A stretch of DNA of 64,000 nucleotides from Plasmodiophora brassicae (GCA_039704465.1 JASFAU010000010.1:930001-994000), one strand, 5' to 3'. Shown: positions 10,601-21,004, counted from the stretch's first letter. The notes: generated by a model not told the origin, from the letters alone. Made by a program: numbers and translations.

Positions 10601-13600
10601 TGTTGCCACCCTCCCTCTCGCATTGTTATTCCCTTGGCGGCTGCATAAACTCGTACGCCGCGCTCCTTACGCTGAGGTATGGATCGTTATGGCTCCAATG
10701 GAGTACATTGCTGATTTGCAATCATTGCCAGAACCTTTCCGGTGCGGGATTTCGTACACGATTCTTCATGCACATCCGCGATGGCACCTTTGACGTTCCG
10801 TTTGCAATCTTATTTATCTTGCTACTCCCGACATGGCGTTGCCCGATTGTCGTCAAGGTTCGTGTATTTCCAGGTAACCGAATCAGTCCAGTGTATAACG
10901 TTTCACGTAGCGGATCTGGGGACAACGGAACCGGACAGACTTGCAGGACGTTCGACGAGTCTCTGACAGCAACCGGAACGCTGTCCAGTCGTCACCCGTC
11001 GACGTTCGACGCTGCATAGGATCCGAGTTCGTTTCGCTTGTGCTCGATATTGTCGCCCTGACGAGCATCGCAATCGTGGTCGTTCTTCCTGGTACGGTGT
11101 TGCTTCCACGTCGTGTTACATCCTGTTAACCTGTTAGTAACATTCCCAGTTGTGCTTGTTGTGTTGTTCCACGCTGCCACTGCGGTCACGGCTGTCATAT
11201 TCCTCTTATGCGGATGCCGTCTCCTGCTCGTATGTCGCGACGTCCGTTTCTGCAGTAAGCCGCCCTGTTGTTCAGTGCTATTGCACACTCACACACACAC
11301 GTTTGCTCAATGCCTTCTTCAGATTGGGACGCCGTCCGCGTTCGCTCGGTGCTATACACATCGGCATTACTCGGCGTTCTCGATGCGCCGTGTTTCGTCA
11401 TGGCTCTGCTCGGGTTAATTAGCGGGTATCGAACTTCCGAAACGTGGCGCCTTGTCCTGCAGTCGTCCTGGTGCAAAGTCGACCGGCAAAGGCCAGCGCA
11501 ACGTCATGATCCGAGTCGCGGTAGGGCTTTCGAGGGTGTACTTGCTGATGAACCACCTGCGTCGGCACCGTCAGTTGCGCCGCCCGGCGACATGCGTCCT
11601 GAAGGCTCGCCAGCCGTCGAACCTGACCGTGATGAACCACCTGCGTCGGCACCGTCAGTTGCGCCGCCCGGCGACTTGCGTCCTGAAGGCTCGCCAGCAG
11701 TCGAACCTGACCGTGGGCAATCGCGTCATGCCAGTCAAGAGCCGCCAAACAGCGAATTTCATGATGCTGTTTATGAGGCTCCAGCCGTTATCCAGCAGGG
11801 TGCTGCACCCGCGTTGGAACCCGCGTCGGCAGTCGCTATTGCATGGTCTATCCTTGTGCTCGGGTGCAAAGTCGTTATCGACATCCCTTTCCTCCTTCTC
11901 TTCATCCTGTTGATCGTGACCGGCTGGCGTTCATCAGAAGCGATGAGGCAATACTCCACGAAGAAGGGCAACCTTCCAAGAGTCGCGTTTGCCCTACAGT
12001 TCTGCAACCTTGTGATCGATCTGCCTGTCATATCTGCTGCATTGATCTTGACCCTGTGGGCACATCGAACACGGGGAATGTGGAAAGCCATCGCCAATGC
12101 GCCATCCGCGTCGGACAGACGGCCAATCATCGGGAAACACTTGATCGTTGCGTGTGCTGACGTTCTGGTATTACCATTTCTGGCCGTTAATATCGTCACG
12201 TTATACCGGCTGGAGGGTTTAAGACTGCGAATCCTGGGCCTGCTGCATTCGGACGGCAGTCTACACGACGAGTTACGATCCCATTGGATCTTCCTCGTCT
12301 CGTTTGGTCAGATCGTCGCTGACATCCCGCACCTGATCATGGCGGTTATTGTCACGTTTACATGGCGCTCGCGGTCGTTATGGAACGAACTTCTCGCCAT
12401 ACGGCGCGCCAGAGGATGCTTCGAACCAGCGCAGGGTACTGAGCGGCCTCCTCCAGGCTACAGGGAACCGGCGCCTTCCGCACCCAATGTCGACGCTGTC
12501 GAATCTGTCGCCGTCGAAATACCTTCAGATGCACAACGAGACGTTGCTCCACCGCCCGATCATCTGGCGTTAGACGTCAGTGCGTCGCATGACGTTAATC
12601 ACAGCGTCGATCCGCCTCCATACGAGAGTCCCGCTCAGCAGGATGACACGAAACAGCTGGCACTTCGCAGCTACCGAGAACCGATACAGCAGGAGTTTGC
12701 TGGTACCTGCGTTGATATCCCGTTCGTTATTGCAGGGGCGCTCGCCGCGGTTCTACTGCACCGATCGGTCTGCCTCATCCTGGACCTCGGTCGATGCTCA
12801 TCTGCGAAGGACCGACGAAAGGCCGCTGTCTTAAACCTCGTCTTGTTCTTCGCCGACGCGGTCGCTGCGGTCCTGTTCATCGTCCCGATACTGGCAACCG
12901 GGTTCCGGGTCCCACGAACGTGCCGGGATATGGCCAACGTCGCCATGTTCCCACCGGCACTGTCGCTCGAAGAGAGGGTTCGACCACATGCCGTTATCCT
13001 GCGGGAATGTTGGGCCGCTGTAGTTGGTACCTCGACTGCCGTCGTGTTCATCGTCATTGCATTGCCCGCAATGGCGCTGTGCCTCTGGAGACTGCCAACG
13101 CTAGTGGCCTTCATTCGTGCCGGCCGTCCACTCATATCGTCCGCGTTCATGATGTGGTTGTTTTACGTCCTCGACGTGGTCGCGCTGCTGGAGATGGTGG
13201 TCATCTCGTTCCTCGTCGTCAGGTGTCACTGTTTCTGGTCCGCTTGCCATACCATCTTCCGACAGTTCCGCGAATGGCAGTCCTGCGAGTCCGTTGAGGC
13301 TCGTACGGCTTTCGTAGAGCAGCTGGACGAACGCCAGCGCTTCCAGAACGCGCTCAATGATTATTTCGGGACCCACGAAGGGAACGTTCAGTCCGGTGCG
13401 TCATTGACTCTTGTCTGGGACATCGTGTCGGAGGAGTTCAGTCGGTCCTTGCTGTCGTAAGTGCCGGCTGTGGAACGGGTGCGCGCGTCCACAGATTGGC
13501 TGATACGTTTCGTTGCAGGATTCCGTTCATCATCATGCTCCCCTTCAACGTCCTGGGGTACGTGCTCCTGCCGCCGTATTACTTCGCGAAGTACCGTGTG

Positions 13601-13639
13601 GTCAGATGCGCGCGCCAGCTGTTTCCAACCATCGACTGA
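7677..13639 (+). CDS. Giant polytopic membrane protein of ~27 repeated D-x-P...[WY]R hydrophobic modules
   Basis: Six exons (7677-10676, 10732-10857, 10947-11091, 11150-11254, 11323-13456, 13519-13639) join in phase to give 1,876 residues. Introns are 55, 89, 58, 68 and 62 bp. Nearly the whole protein is a chain of modules spaced about 50-60 residues apart. Each has a ~25-residue hydrophobic segment that starts with L-x-D-[LVIA]-P and ends in [WY]R-x3-[LF], then a basic loop: VICDVPVFLCAGICLVFIWR, LALCDLPVFCIALPVVLLTV, LVIDIPFLLLFILLIVTGWR. I count about 27. Two or three Pro/Asp-rich linkers (about 9790-10010, 11520-11730, 12430-12650) interrupt the array and carry PPxY motifs. The start was chosen as the first ATG, followed by a basic stretch and a hydrophobic segment. 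The exon-2 module (GTFDVPFAILFILLLPTWR) and the last one (SIPFIIMLPFNVLGYVLLP) only appear after splicing, which supports the junctions. No known transporter or receptor motif is seen, so the function is unknown. Confidence 0.8.
11547..11714 (+). repeat. 84-bp direct repeat, two in-frame copies
   Basis: Two adjacent, almost identical 84-bp units (starting at 11547 and 11631) encode a 28-residue Pro-rich sequence beginning DEPPASAPSVAPPGD in a linker of the giant membrane protein. The only coding change I see is Met/Leu at one position, so the duplication is young. Confidence 0.8.
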
Positions 13640-13767
13640 CTTGGCTGTATGTGGCAAAGAACGGGCCCAAGCACTGGCAGTCGTATCTCGTCCGGCCGCT
13701 TCGCTACGTCATTACACATTGCCCGGAGCCCCGTTCAATCGGTACGCCCAGATGTTGTGCAACGTAG

Positions 13768-14649
13768 ATGATGGTACTGACTGCGCTGTTAGCTAAGATG
13801 GACCGCTTCTTCGCCTACAATTTCATCGTGACGCTCCCATGTGTCATCTTCGACATGATCGCCGTTGCCGCTGCTGTACCTCACGTCGCAGTCATTCATG
13901 CGTCCTGCTGGACCTTTGCCAAGGTGAAAGTTCCTCTGGAGCGAGATGCGGCGGAAGCAAATGCTGTCGCGGCTGCTGAACAGCATCCCTTTACTGCCAA
14001 TACTCTCTTTCAGGCAGTGATATTCCCCGTTCTGGCGGTTCTTGAGGTAGTAATGTATGTCTGTTGCCGTTGGCTGCCTGCTCATTGCGTTCCTTAGTGT
14101 TCGTTCGTTGGGTTGCCTGTGGCAACGTTTTTCCTCACTCGCGCGTACCGCTTTTGTGCTGTCGCCACTGCTGTGCATGCGTCTGTGTGGGCCGTCATCG
14201 CCCCTGCCACGATTCAACTTGCCAACCAGTATCGAGTCGCTCTCCAGCCTCAGGCCGTGTTCGCTCCTTGGCGCCTGTGGGTTGCAATAGGTATCCCTAC
14301 TGGCCTGTACACCATGTGACGCGTTCTAATGTCGGCTGCGTGCGATCCAGGACGCGCGAGCTTCCTCTGCGTTCCATGTCGCCTCGTTCTGGACACGGTT
14401 GTCCTCGGTCCTCTTCGCGCCGTCACACGCGTGTGCTGGCGCATCTCACAACAAGGCGGCCTTATTGGAGAACTCGTCGGGGAGATCCTGTTCATGGCCT
14501 TCCTGGTCGCCTGGGTCGCCTGGCCGTTGCTGCTTTTCCTTGCCAACACCATTGCGGGCATCTGTGGCGTCTTCCTGACCCTCGCCCTGGTTGTCACTTC
14601 GGTTCGTCCCGTCAAGGAGAGTTGGGGACCTCCCGTGGATGGGCACTGA
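13768..14649 (+). CDS. Multi-pass membrane protein related in design to the preceding giant protein
   Basis: Three exons (13768-14046, 14098-14290, 14351-14649) join in phase to 256 residues; introns are 51 and 60 bp. Hydrophobic segments recur at the same spacing as in the preceding gene, including NFIVTLPCVIFDMIAVAAAV, FVGLPVATFFLTRAYR and a longer C-terminal pair. The D-x-P...[WY]R signature is weaker here. It could be a separate gene starting at 13768 (or the Met at 13798), or the 3' part of the giant gene if the TGA at 13637 is skipped by an intron I could not place. The second-exon junction (VLE to CSFVGLP) and third-exon junction (VAIG to RASF) fit in frame. No family recognised. Confidence 0.5.
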
Positions 14650-15055
14650 ACCTCTTAGATTCGCGGTTGTGCCAGCTCAGTCGCGGGCCGCCACATTCCG
14701 TCATCGTGTGTAAATGGTTATTTATTGGTACGTTCGTGCCTGAACGCGTGACTCTAAACGGGTGGGAGAGTGCGAACGGGCGAATACGCTCCGATGCTGC
14801 GACGATCAGTCAGGCAGAGCGTATTTAAGGTCGTCGTCCGGAGCGGTACTGGAAAGGGCGGTGCTAATCGAACAACTTATGTGAAGTCGTTCGGGTTCGT
14901 GCCTGCGCTACGATAGCTTGCATAGCACCGGAACGCGACGAGGACAATCTCCATTGCGGTGCGTAAGCAAGCCGGCATTCCATCCAGCAGCAGGGTGCCA
15001 TGATCAGCACGTGGTACAGGCCAGACACGTGACGTTGTATATTGCGAACCTGGCA

Positions 15056-16222
15056 TCACATTCGCCAGCGGTTGTTGCAGACGGTGCACGTTATGAACGT
15101 GGTCATCGGTTCATCGGCGCTTCGGGTCTGCATCTGGTAGAACGTCGTCTTGCTCTGTTTACAACGCCCGCATTTGAACATGTCGGTCGCGCCCGCATTC
15201 CGATTCTACACCACACCGATGAGTGGCATGGCCCACATTCAGAAAACGTCCATGTCGACAGACCAGGTCGCTGCGGTTCGCATTCTTCGCTTCCTGATGA
15301 TGTTCCTCCCGAAGGGCCTTCAGGTCCTTGCTGGCCATCTCCTGGTGCCGACTTAGATCGGATGGCACAACCGCATGAAGCATATCGGCGCGGAACCTTT
15401 GGATCCATTTGCGCCAGTTCGCCAGGATGTATCGCGCCATTGCAGACGTTGTCGCGAAAGTCGGGATTGGATTTGTCTTTCAGGTTGAACATTATGTTCC
15501 TGAACTGGTTCTTGTACTCCTTCTGCGTATTCCCGAAATGCCTATAGAGCCCTGCGCACACGTCCCCCAACGTCAGGTCGAGAATGAATACGACGCTCTT
15601 GCATGCCTGATCGTTTACCATCCTCTATTTGCAGGACAACAAACATTCTATCATTCTCATCTGCAACAGGACGTTAGCTAAACGGGAAAGAACGAAACCG
15701 TCTAGGTACGCAATCGACACACCATCCAGGTTGGTGAACGCGGCAAGCAGCATGGATCGGATCTTATCGCGAACCGAATCTCCAGTGCGAAATTCTTCTG
15801 CTGAAACGAGTCCTAACGGGGCGTTCAGGACACGGTGCTGGCGGGATGCGGCGCAGACCATCGTACTGTCGCGGGGAGACGCCAGCGTCGACGCGGGCGA
15901 CGGTTCCGGAGCAGGCACGGCAGGTGGCGCTGCGGCAATGGCGCCTTTCCACGTCTTTACGAGCTTGGCAGCAGTGACCCTGATTTTCTCACTACTGTGC
16001 TTCCGCAGCTTGCCGACCGTAACCCCAACGCCTGTCCTCTACCACCGGCGACTCAATCAGACCAGCTCGGAACCCACCAACATGAGCCACCTTTAGGATG
16101 TCCACGTCCACATCCTGCTTTGACAGGTTCGTAAGCGCGGCGAGTGTCGCTTGCTCGTTGTGGTCGAAGATAGCGGCGCTGAGCTCGCTCTGCAACGTCT
16201 CGATCACGTCGGCCTGCTGCAT
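15056..16222 (-). CDS. TFIIS: Transcription elongation factor S-II (TFIIS)
   Basis: Six exons (16222-16078, 16031-15723, 15660-15619, 15551-15397, 15341-15264, 15205-15056) join in phase to 292 residues, the normal length of TFIIS. The N-terminal domain I follows the usual pattern, with VAHVG...[14 protein letters not shown] and [12 protein letters not shown]. The central domain II carries [16 protein letters not shown], then [20 protein letters not shown] and [14 protein letters not shown]. The C-terminal zinc ribbon has CGRC and CTVC as zinc ligands and the catalytic acidic loop in [17 protein letters not shown] inserts this loop into the RNA polymerase II pore and triggers cleavage of backtracked transcripts. 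The zinc-ribbon exon ends three residues after the last Trp (NRWRM), as in other TFIIS. It is divergently placed to the IQ-motif gene across about 265 bp. Confidence 0.95.
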
Positions 16223-16487
16223 GGTTGCGCAGTCCGCGACTGCAACTTCCTCACAGTCCGCTCATCGCGACGTTCAATGGCATTCGCCAAAGTTTACCCC
16301 AGATTGCATTGGTATTAGGGCACGTGCCATACATTACAAGGGGGTCGTCATGGAGGACGCCGTGCAGGGCGGTGTTGCCGAGCTGGGCCTCGACAAGAAG
16401 GCCGAACGTAACCCGAGTGTCGCGTAGAATGTGTTAACCAACCGATTCTGACACGTGCTGTAAGGATTCCTGTACGACATTGGTCTG

Positions 16488-17672
16488 ATGGATGCCATTG
16501 AATCCGGCCTGTACCGCCTGTACGCCGAAGGCATGCCTCGTGACAATGCGTACCTGGTCGTCGCCGACGAGCTTGCTGCCTTCGGGCGCCGATGGAAGTC
16601 CCAGAACCTGTTGCCACCGACTACCACGGACACCTTCAAGCAGTACTGTGCCTTGCAACCGCCGCCAGCGCATACACAGCGACAACCGTCCCGGTTCGAT
16701 AGAGACCTACCCGGCGGACCTGTCGTCCCCACACACGTCATCCAAGAGCGCTTCCGTCGTCGTGCTGCCCGACGTGAGCACAGTGGTCCCGACCCAGTTG
16801 CGGCCAGGCATTCATCGCCACCGAGGCTGCCGCATGAGGTGGGGAACTCCGAAACTGCCGTCGTCGTTCAACCTGCGCAGTCGCCTCGCGCCAAGTCGAC
16901 TGCGACGCCGCAGGACACGGTTACGCCAGCCGCACCGGCGCCGCATCCTGACACCAATGTCGACAACGGTGCATGTAGGCCGTTGACTGAGGAGGAGGCG
17001 GTGTTGAAGATTCAGGCGGTGTCGCGAGGCAAGGCGGCGCGTCGCCTATCCCGCCAGATGCGGGCGGAGGCCACGGTCGCCGCCGGCAAGCGTCGCCGGT
17101 CGGTTCAGTTCGCCGATCGCAAGCAACGCGTCCAGCAACAAATCGAGGGATCGGAACAGGAGCAGGCGAAACGGCAGGTCGAACAGGAGCCCAAGTCGCC
17201 GCGGCTTCAGAGCCCAAAGTCACCACGGTCGGCCCTAAAATCACGTCACCCTGTACAGGAGCAGGCGCGAGAAGTGGAACAGGACGTGGAGCAAGAGCAC
17301 GCGCTGCAACGCGAAGAGAATCAAAAATTGGATCTGGAACCGAAGGACGAACCAAGGCCCGAGGACCAACAGGATCTTCAGCAGGAGACGCACAGTATGC
17401 AGGAGGCGCACGTTGACACTGGCGACCAACAGGATGGGCCGGACCCGGACAGCGACGACCACGAACGATCCCTAGATCCAATGACAGCTGGGCCGGACGA
17501 ACACGTGCCCGTGGTTCTGGATCCTCATGAGCTCCAGACGCTGGAACAACATGAAGAGCAGGTGCAGCAGCTTCTAGGCCAACAGGAGCAACCGGAGCGG
17601 CAGCTGGGGGGCCATGGTGAGCCTCAGTACGAACCGAGCGACCCGCTGCAGCAAGACAACAGCGGGCATTAG
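16488..17672 (+). CDS. IQ-motif, Gln/Glu-rich coiled-coil protein
   Basis: A single open frame of 394 residues from the first ATG (MDAIESGLYRLYAEG). A Pro-rich, low-complexity middle is followed at about residues 172-188 by an IQ motif (AVLKIQAVSRGKAARRL; I-Q-x3-R-G-x3-R), the usual site for calmodulin or EF-hand light-chain binding. The C-terminal ~200 residues are a charged Gln/Glu-rich region likely to form coiled coil (EQVQQLLGQQEQPERQL). The protein could be a calmodulin target, which would fit the Ca2+-activated-type channel nearby, but that link is speculation. The last ~100 codons lie inside the left arm of the large inverted duplication and are repeated, truncated, at 27.5-27.9 kb. 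Confidence 0.65.
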   Translation: MDAIESGLYRLYAEGMPRDNAYLVVADELAAFGRRWKSQNLLPPTTTDTFKQYCALQPPPAHTQRQPSRFDRDLPGGPVVPTHVIQERFRRRAARREHSGPDPVAARHSSPPRLPHEVGNSETAVVVQPAQSPRAKSTATPQDTVTPAAPAPHPDTNVDNGACRPLTEEEAVLKIQAVSRGKAARRLSRQMRAEATVAAGKRRRSVQFADRKQRVQQQIEGSEQEQAKRQVEQEPKSPRLQSPKSPRSALKSRHPVQEQAREVEQDVEQEHALQREENQKLDLEPKDEPRPEDQQDLQQETHSMQEAHVDTGDQQDGPDPDSDDHERSLDPMTAGPDEHVPVVLDPHELQTLEQHEEQVQQLLGQQEQPERQLGGHGEPQYEPSDPLQQDNSGH

Positions 17673-19107
17673 ATTCCAAACCCGCAGGGGAGCCGCTGAC
17701 CTAAACCGATCACGAACGCATTCATGGGTTCTCGTCGTCGCTTCAGTGTTTGACCGTACTCGACATCATGCCTGCCAGGCAAATGGTGATTATCTTCGGG
17801 GCTGCTGTTCAGGGACCTATCTACACTGCAATGCGCTGTCGATGATCGCGAGCGGGGCTTGTGGCCGGTACCTTGTATGCGGTTACAGTATGCCTGCGGC
17901 TAGATCACGATTGCCGGGCAGGCGTACAGGTATTCAGCTCAGACGGATTGCGACGATCGAGGAGGGCACAATTCAGGCGATGCCATCGTCAACGGATCGG
18001 CTGCAAGGTCGTGCGAGTGGCGGCGAAGGGGGACATACTCCTGATATGAGGCTACCAATCGGCTACATATCGCTGGACACATGGCAGCACCTTCGTGCCA
18101 GTGCGTTCCAATGCCACAGAGTGGGGAGTGTGGGGACAGATTGCCGACAAGGTCGTAATTTGTAATCAATCATCTAAATCCGAGCTCACGTAGCGTTGTC
18201 GCCAACGTTCCAGGAGAGCCTGGAACGCAAGGTCGTCGGCATCGAGCACTACCGAATCGTCGTGAGCAGGCTCTGCCTTGGCAGGTGTGAGGTCACTGTC
18301 TGCTTTGTCGGGTGCAAAGCTCTCTGCTTTGTCGGGTGCGCTTTGTAGTGTGATCTGCTGGTCTTGGCCACCGCCGGCAGGCGAAGACGGAGGTGCCCCA
18401 GGAGCTGTTCTGCTCACAGCCAGGTCAGTTGCGAATCGTTGCATTACACTATGCAGGGCATACCCAGGACTGGTAGGGTCGACATGGGTGATCATTGCCT
18501 CGAGCTCTCGAATGCGTTTCCGCAACGCCTCGTTCTGCATACAACATAAGATTAACGCGAATGGGTAGCAGGCGGTGAGCTGGCCGGACCTCTGCCTCGA
18601 TGTCTCCTGGCGGCGACAGCCAGGCACCGAACCTGATCAGCGCCCGGCCCAGAACGCGGCACAGATGGGGGCGCCTCGTTGTCGAGCGCGACGTCACTCT
18701 CCCGATGCGGTTGCTCATATCAACAGACGCCCAACGAATTCGTTATGCGGCCGAGATTCACGGGTGGGACCGGTTAGCGGCCGAGGTACCACTGCAGTGT
18801 TGAGGATACGCGCGCCGGGGGGTTGGACGCCACGTTACAGGATGCAGACAGTCAGCGGAAATCTGCCAACCATAACGACTAGCTCGACAGGTTCACTGGT
18901 GACACGATAGATGCCATCGCACGGCAGCATTGTCGACGTTCTCCAATTGCGCGCCGAATGCGTTGGCAACCACGGCCTAGGTCTTCCCATGCCGCCTCTG
19001 TAAGACGCGCACGCGCCGTCGTGCTGCGCACCTGCCCTGGTGCAGCCCGCTGGCCTAACCGTCAGGGGCATATCGACGATCTCGACAGGAGCCTCTTAAC
19101 CTTTCGA
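17379..19107 (+). repeat. Left arm of a large inverted segmental duplication
   Basis: This segment is repeated in reverse orientation at about 25785-27863. The match starts inside the IQ-motif gene (near TCAGCAGGAGACGCACAGT) and ends at the CTTTCGAGA stretch at about 19105. It contains the 3' end of the IQ gene, its downstream flank and the whole coiled-coil gene at 18166-18718. The arms are separated by about 6.7 kb. The right arm is longer because it has extra sequence between about 25905 and 26390. Confidence 0.85.
18166..18718 (-). CDS. Small coiled-coil protein, copy 1 of an inverted gene pair
   Basis: Two exons: the first starts at the ATG at 18718 (MSNRIGRVTSRSTT) and ends at ...GDIEAE. 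A 59-bp intron (GTCCGG...TATGCAG) is removed, and the second exon starts NEALRKRIRELEAMI and runs to the stop at 18166. The product is about 165 residues: a basic N-terminus containing LGRALIRFGAWL, a short heptad helix, a disordered Ala/Pro/Asp-rich middle with a repeated APDKAES/DKADS motif, and an acidic C-terminus. No family is recognised. The second copy at 26512-27064 keeps the same start, splice sites and stop with only a few residue changes (for example RFATD/RSATD, GGGQ/GAGQ). That conservation is the main evidence that both are real genes. Confidence 0.6.
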
Positions 19108-19423
19108 GAGGGCCTTGCGCCAGCGGCCACGGGACGGACCCCCCGTGTTTCGAGGGTGGCCGTGCTGCGATCCGGTCCGAACTCCCGTTCCGCGGAATTG
19201 CGCGCGGACGAGGGCGACCGCGGGCCACTGACGCGCTGCAGGGTGGCTGCGCCCCTCAGGCCTCGAAGTGCCGCCAACCTATCCGCAAGGGCCCTCAATT
19301 TCAGAGCCCAGCGCTGCTGCAGGCGCTTCGCGGCACAACCACAAATGGTACGGTCGCGTGCGTGTGATGGTGACCGGGTGCCGTATTGACCGACACGTGT
19401 AGCATCCGTTCCGATCTGTGGCC

Positions 19424-19750
19424 ATGCCCAGGGACCCGTCGATCGTATCCGCCTGGCCGCTAGTCGCATCCGTGTTCGACAACAACGCGACGCCGCCAGC
19501 GGACCCCGTCATCCCGGACCCGGTCCGGTCGGCGTCGCCCGGTGACGCCCGGCGCAAGCTGGACATCGACGCCCTGACCGAGCAGTACTGGCTCCCGTTC
19601 GACAACACGCACCTGGCTATTAACATGGGCGTTCGCGTCCCGAACCCGTCCGCTGCCCGATCCGCCGAACCGCGTCCGCGCCCTAAATCCGTTGCCGTCA
19701 TCGGCCACCGACCCAGGCGATGTTCCCCACCGGAAACTAGCACCTCATAG
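19424..19750 (+). CDS. Hypothetical small protein
   Basis: An open frame of 108 residues starting MPRDPSIVSAWPLVAS with the strong G/C third-position preference of neighbouring genes. The centre (RRKLDIDALTEQYWLPFDNT) looks structured and the C-terminus is basic and Pro-rich. There is no recognisable domain, and the opposite strand is also fairly open, so this may be one exon of a larger gene or chance. It lies just beyond the end of the left duplication arm and converges on the esterase gene. Confidence 0.3.
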   Translation: MPRDPSIVSAWPLVASVFDNNATPPADPVIPDPVRSASPGDARRKLDIDALTEQYWLPFDNTHLAINMGVRVPNPSAARSAEPRPRPKSVAVIGHRPRRCSPPETSTS

Positions 19751-19814
19751 GTAGCCCCGTTGCCAGTCAAGCACAACGTTTGCGTTTTACTGTTCAATAG
19801 ACACTTCGGAGGCG

Positions 19815-20864
19815 TTATCCTTGACCAGCGATCCATGTGCAGATGACGTCATACGCGTCTGACGCTTCCCGTTGGTCGAAGAGGTTCGGCACCAGCGGGT
19901 AGATGTGGCTGACGCCCCGCCCGACCCGCAACGTGCCCGCTGGGCAGCGCTTGTGGAACGCAACGATCTGGTCGAGCAGGATCTCGTCGGCGCCGGCGAT
20001 GGTCAGCGTTCGCGGAAGGCGGGACACGTCCGCGTATCGAAGCGGCGACACCAGGTGCCGTGTCGAGGCATCGCCGGTGTCGTACGAGGCGATGGCGCGG
20101 GTGAGGTACGTCTTGGGCAGCCAGTCGCGGCCGTCGTTGGCCTGCACAGATGCGTCGTCGGCGAAGTCGGGCGTGCACAGCACGACGGGCGAGATCAGGA
20201 CGAGGCCGGCGACGGCGACGTCGCGAAGGAGGAGGCAGGCGCCGATGGCCAGGTTGCCTCCAGCGGAATCACCGGCGATGATCAACTTGGAAGGCGGCAG
20301 GTCCAGGGCGCGGCAGACGCTGACGACCTGCTCGACAGCAACCGGAACGCGATGCTCAGGCGATAACGCGTAGTCGACCGCGACGAACGCGACCGACGTG
20401 CTGTGCACCCGGTCCGCCTGGGTCAGGATCTCGTTGATCGGCACGATGTACTGCAACGTGTCGCCGGTGATGAACCCGCCGCCATGAAGGTACACGATGA
20501 CCCTGTCGTGGAGCGCAAGCGGCGTGCGGTGATCCCCGCTCCTGCGAATGATATCGCAAGGGACGCCCGCGATCGTCACCCGCTCCAGGGACGGCAGACC
20601 GAGCGAGCGGAAACGGCAGGCCAGACGAACCAGGAACGCAGCCCACTGTGGAGCGGCGCGAAGCTGGGCAGTGCCCAGACGGGCGTGATCGTGCATGAGG
20701 TTGCGAACGAACCGCAGCGCGAACGACTCGTGCGCACGCAGCGACAGCGACCTGTACGCCGAGTGAATGTCACGTGTGAACAGCATGAGCGTTTGCGCAC
20801 GGTACCGAAAGCAGGCCAGCAGGATGGCCCATGCCGCGACGACCCACGCGAGCTGATCCTGCAT
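19815..20864 (-). CDS. Alpha/beta-hydrolase of the hormone-sensitive lipase (GDXG) family
   Basis: One uninterrupted frame of 349 residues, typical for the family. An N-terminal hydrophobic segment (LAWVVAAWAILLACFRY) suggests membrane anchoring. The oxyanion-hole signature HGGGF is at about residue 126. The nucleophile elbow GDSAGGNLA (catalytic Ser) is near residue 199, the catalytic Asp is in AGADEILLDQ, and the His in SHIYPL. Together these are the complete Ser-Asp-His triad of HSL-type carboxylesterases and lipases. Substrate cannot be predicted, but short to medium acyl esters or acylglycerols are usual. It is in tandem with PTPA, whose stop is about 140 bp upstream. The lack of introns contrasts with its neighbours and could reflect intron loss or transfer, but composition matches the surroundings. 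Confidence 0.88.
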   Translation of the reverse strand: MQDQLAWVVAAWAILLACFRYRAQTLMLFTRDIHSAYRSLSLRAHESFALRFVRNLMHDHARLGTAQLRAAPQWAAFLVRLACRFRSLGLPSLERVTIAGVPCDIIRRSGDHRTPLALHDRVIVYLHGGGFITGDTLQYIVPINEILTQADRVHSTSVAFVAVDYALSPEHRVPVAVEQVVSVCRALDLPPSKLIIAGDSAGGNLAIGACLLLRDVAVAGLVLISPVVLCTPDFADDASVQANDGRDWLPKTYLTRAIASYDTGDASTRHLVSPLRYADVSRLPRTLTIAGADEILLDQIVAFHKRCPAGTLRVGRGVSHIYPLVPNLFDQREASDAYDVICTWIAGQG

Positions 20865-21004
20865 CCGTTCGGCGGCGCCGTGGCGGACAACAACGACAAC
20901 GCCTTCGAAAATGAGCTCGTTGACTCAAGGGACGATGCGGGCGCTCGTCGCGCCCGGGTCACAACACATCCCATGCAAACGACCCCGGGATCTGTATTTC
21001 GGGT

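Noticed and set aside
17241..17462. Hydrophobic minus-strand frame rich in Leu/Val
   Set aside because: It is the complement of the Gln/Glu/Asp-rich coiled coil of the IQ protein; such shadows are expected.
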